Positions 45,030-47,024 of a DNA stretch of 47,024 nucleotides are shown piece by piece. The notes below the pieces were generated by a model. It searched no databases. It was not told the origin of the DNA and saw only the letters and a program-made list of their open reading frames with translations. Position 1 is the first letter of the stretch. Each line of letters starts with the position of its first letter. Source of the stretch: an uncultured Collinsella sp. (GTDB lineage Bacteria; Actinomycetota; Coriobacteriia; Coriobacteriales; Coriobacteriaceae); NCBI GenBank assembly GCA_902497065.1, contig CABVDH010000013.1, positions 1 through 47,024 on the forward strand. The letters are read 5' to 3'. Made by a program: the position numbers and the translations under genes.

Positions 45030-45901
45030 TTCCAAACTGCGAGCGCGGCGGTGCCCAGGACGATGAGGGCGAGACCGATGGCGCTGCGTCGTGAGAGTTT
45101 TTCGTTGAATGCCAGGCGCGCAAATAGTACCGATACGACAATCGATAGTTTGTCGATCTGCACCACGACACTCACCTGGCCTGCAGCGATGGCATAGTAA
45201 TAGAGCAGCCACGATGCTCCGGTCGCGATGCCCGATGTTGCGAGAAATGTGAGTTCGCGCCGGTCAGCGTGCGCGACCTGCTCCAGTTTTCCCTTGGCTG
45301 CCACGATTGCCCATGCCATAACCAGTACCACACAGGTACGGATTGCCGTGGCCAGGTTGGACTCGACGCCTTCGATGCCAACCTTGGCAAGGATGGACGT
45401 GAGCGCCGCGAACGCGGCGGCACCGAGGGCGTAAGCGAGCCAGGTCCGGTCTTGCTGCTGCTCGGGTCCGGCGGATTGCTTCTTCTCGATCATTAAAAAT
45501 GTGCCGAGGGTGATGACAGCGGTTCCCACGAGCTTAACCGCAAGGTTGCTCGTCTCGCCAAAAAGCACGATGGCGATCAGTGCAGCGAGTACGGTGCTCA
45601 TCTTGTCGACTGGTACGACCTTATTGACGTCTCCGATGCCCAACGCCTTAAAGTAACAGATCCACGAAGCACCGGTGGCGAGTCCCGAGAGGACGAGAAA
45701 GAGCCAGGATCTGGATTCGATGCTGCCAATGGTTCCAATGGATCCAGAAATGCCCGCCATTGCCCAGGCGAAAACGAGCACCACGCAGGTGCGAATGGCC
45801 GTCGCGACATCGGAGTCGGTCTGCTTGATGCCGCATTTGGCCAGGATAGATGTGATGCCGGCAAAGAAAGCCGACACAAATGCTGCTGCGACCCACGACA
45901 C
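45026..45901 (-). CDS. EamA-family (DMT superfamily) transporter
   Basis: The 291-residue membrane protein has ten helices in two homologous halves. Both halves repeat SILAKxGI, ATAIRTCVVLVxAWA, ATGASWxxYxxA and VDK/IDK motifs. EamA proteins move small metabolites; the substrate is not evident. The start is GTG 45901 with GGGGAGG 10 bases upstream. The near-identity of the halves is marked. Confidence 0.87.
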   Translation of the reverse strand: MSWVAAAFVSAFFAGITSILAKCGIKQTDSDVATAIRTCVVLVFAWAMAGISGSIGTIGSIESRSWLFLVLSGLATGASWICYFKALGIGDVNKVVPVDKMSTVLAALIAIVLFGETSNLAVKLVGTAVITLGTFLMIEKKQSAGPEQQQDRTWLAYALGAAAFAALTSILAKVGIEGVESNLATAIRTCVVLVMAWAIVAAKGKLEQVAHADRRELTFLATSGIATGASWLLYYYAIAAGQVSVVVQIDKLSIVVSVLFARLAFNEKLSRRSAIGLALIVLGTAALAVWK

Positions 45902-46173
45902 GGGTGAAATGCCTCCCCAAAGAACGACCGCGCCAGATTACGGCGCTCGTCCGATGATACCGTCCCGCCATGAAGCTTTGATATCGCTGTGGTGAGACAG
46001 AGGCCATAGTTCGAGAGGCATTTGGTTAAGGCTCGAATCGAAGATATGCTGTCGGCTTCTCTTTGGTTGCCGAGATCTAAACGGCATGTCGTGAAGGGTG
46101 GTAGCGACGTTGTTGCTGCTTCTTCTTATCTAGTAAATGAGGTGGGGTCCCGCCCAAGCCCTTTAGCTGTCGA

Positions 46174-46872
46174 TTACAGGTCGCGTGCTCGATAGACCTT
46201 GATGCTGATGGTGCAGCTGATTGCACATAGCACGAGGGCCAGTACGGCAATTCCTGCGCACAGACAGCCAAGGACGGCGGGATCGGGATTCGCTCCGGCA
46301 ATCGACATGAGCCAGTTGCTGATGGGGTTGGAGGAACTCAACGTTGCCATGGTAAGGCACCCGAGCATGGCAAACAGGCCGACGGATAGGCGCAGCGCCT
46401 CCATGTGTCCAAATCGAAAGAACAGCGGCTGCGCCAAAAACACCATCATGAGGGAAATGAGCATCGAGGCTGCCGAGGCGATTGCGATTTCAAAGACCGT
46501 CTGTCCCGTCGAAGGAATGCCCGCGCTGTTGAAGAGCGGGATGGCGACGATACGCAAAAGCGTAGCTGCACATGCCATGACGGCGGAGAAGACAATAACG
46601 CTCAGGTAGCGTGCACAAATAATGTCTTTGCGCGAGAAGGGCAGCGTTGCCCGATAACGCTCCCAGCTATTTTGATTGTCGAAGCCGGCCAGCGAGCTCA
46701 TGACCATGATGGGCGACATGGCACTGACCGCGCAGGCGCCGGCACTTGTGCCAGAGTCGCCGACCGACGTGTTGGCGAGGGACAGCACGACGAATAAAAA
46801 CAGGCCGACGCCCGCGATGCTCGGGATGAGCGTGCGAACGATGGCGAGTTCGGACATAAAGGCGCGTTTCAT
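46174..46872 (-). CDS. ABC-2-type permease
   Basis: The 232-residue protein has six membrane helices and the pattern SFDN-like GFDNQNSWERYRATLPFSRKDIICARYL, a signature of ABC2_membrane_5 permeases. It overlaps the upstream ATPase gene by four bases (ATGA), so they form an exporter pair. Substrate unknown. Confidence 0.82.
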   Translation of the reverse strand: MKRAFMSELAIVRTLIPSIAGVGLFLFVVLSLANTSVGDSGTSAGACAVSAMSPIMVMSSLAGFDNQNSWERYRATLPFSRKDIICARYLSVIVFSAVMACAATLLRIVAIPLFNSAGIPSTGQTVFEIAIASAASMLISLMMVFLAQPLFFRFGHMEALRLSVGLFAMLGCLTMATLSSSNPISNWLMSIAGANPDPAVLGCLCAGIAVLALVLCAISCTISIKVYRARDL

Positions 46873-47024
46873 TTCGAAGCCCCTTTCAGCATGAGGCGCA
46901 GATAGTCATCAATGGTTGCCCGATCGCAGGGAATCTCGGGGAAGGCCTCGAGTGTTTCGCGACGGTTGGGTACGAGTACGTCCACGCTGTAGGCATGGCG
47001 GGCGGCGCGGGCACCTTCGACGCA
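46869..47024 (-). CDS. ABC transporter ATPase, C-terminal part (cut by window edge)
   Basis: The 51 visible residues (SVDVLVPNRRETLEAFPEIP, then ATIDDYLRLMLKG) match the C-terminal end of drug/peptide ABC ATPases that pair with ABC-2 permeases (ATIEDIMLFYVKG type). No nucleotide-binding motifs are in the window. Confidence 0.7.
   Translation of the reverse strand, partial: CVEGARAARHAYSVDVLVPNRRETLEAFPEIPCDRATIDDYLRLMLKGASK

Overview
The window is about 47 kb of high-GC DNA with actinobacterial features: class-E-type sortase signals, TACAAT-like -10 boxes close to start codons, and a TPR/LuxR regulator beside a Tat-exported surface protein. The protein set (ParC/ParE, CD1871A-type peptide, Orc1/Cdc6-like ATPase remnants, SBP-coupled hybrid kinases) suggests a Coriobacteriia gut anaerobe, most like Collinsella. 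This placement is an inference from protein style; no rRNA or tRNA gene was seen.

Positions 1-4.8 kb hold a minus-strand operon resembling a lantibiotic self-protection cassette: an ATPase, two permeases, a possible small membrane peptide, a response regulator and a sensor kinase. No lantibiotic structural or modification gene is present. From 4.9 to 9.8 kb is an accessory zone of broken genes: a TetR N-terminus joined to an HsdS C-terminus, a YjdF-family gene with a damaged start, and remnants of DUF2958-like, DUF4143 and Orc1/Cdc6-like proteins. Set in it are an intact-looking ToxN/AbiQ-type toxin gene preceded by a promoter and structured RNA (a candidate type III toxin-antitoxin locus), a PH-domain membrane protein and a flavodoxin-like reductase.

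From 9.9 to 20.1 kb lie parC and parE, a 1455-residue Tat-exported protein with an LAGTG sortase signal, and its upstream TPR/LuxR regulator. From 20.2 to 23.0 kb debris (DnaQ-like exonuclease, arginase and unknown fragments) surrounds a PadR/DUF1700/small membrane protein operon. At 23.0-27.0 kb a two-component system diverges from a CD1871A-type peptide, a polyferredoxin and a TlpA-like lipoprotein, which looks like a redox or thiol-disulfide module.

From 27.2 to 47.0 kb the order is: a fused MacB-like ABC transporter, a tRNA-dihydrouridine synthase, a glutaredoxin, an XRE/zinc-ribbon/TipAS regulator, trmO, a MalY/PatB aminotransferase, a binding-protein lipoprotein coupled to a hybrid kinase, a pyridoxamine-oxidase-like protein, a second BvgS-like hybrid kinase, a K+ channel subunit, a LOG-family protein, a ClC protein, an EFR1-type flavodoxin-ferredoxin, an EamA permease and part of an ABC-2 exporter. 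Several intergenic gaps carry perfect palindromes, including a dispersed repeat family seen at two places.
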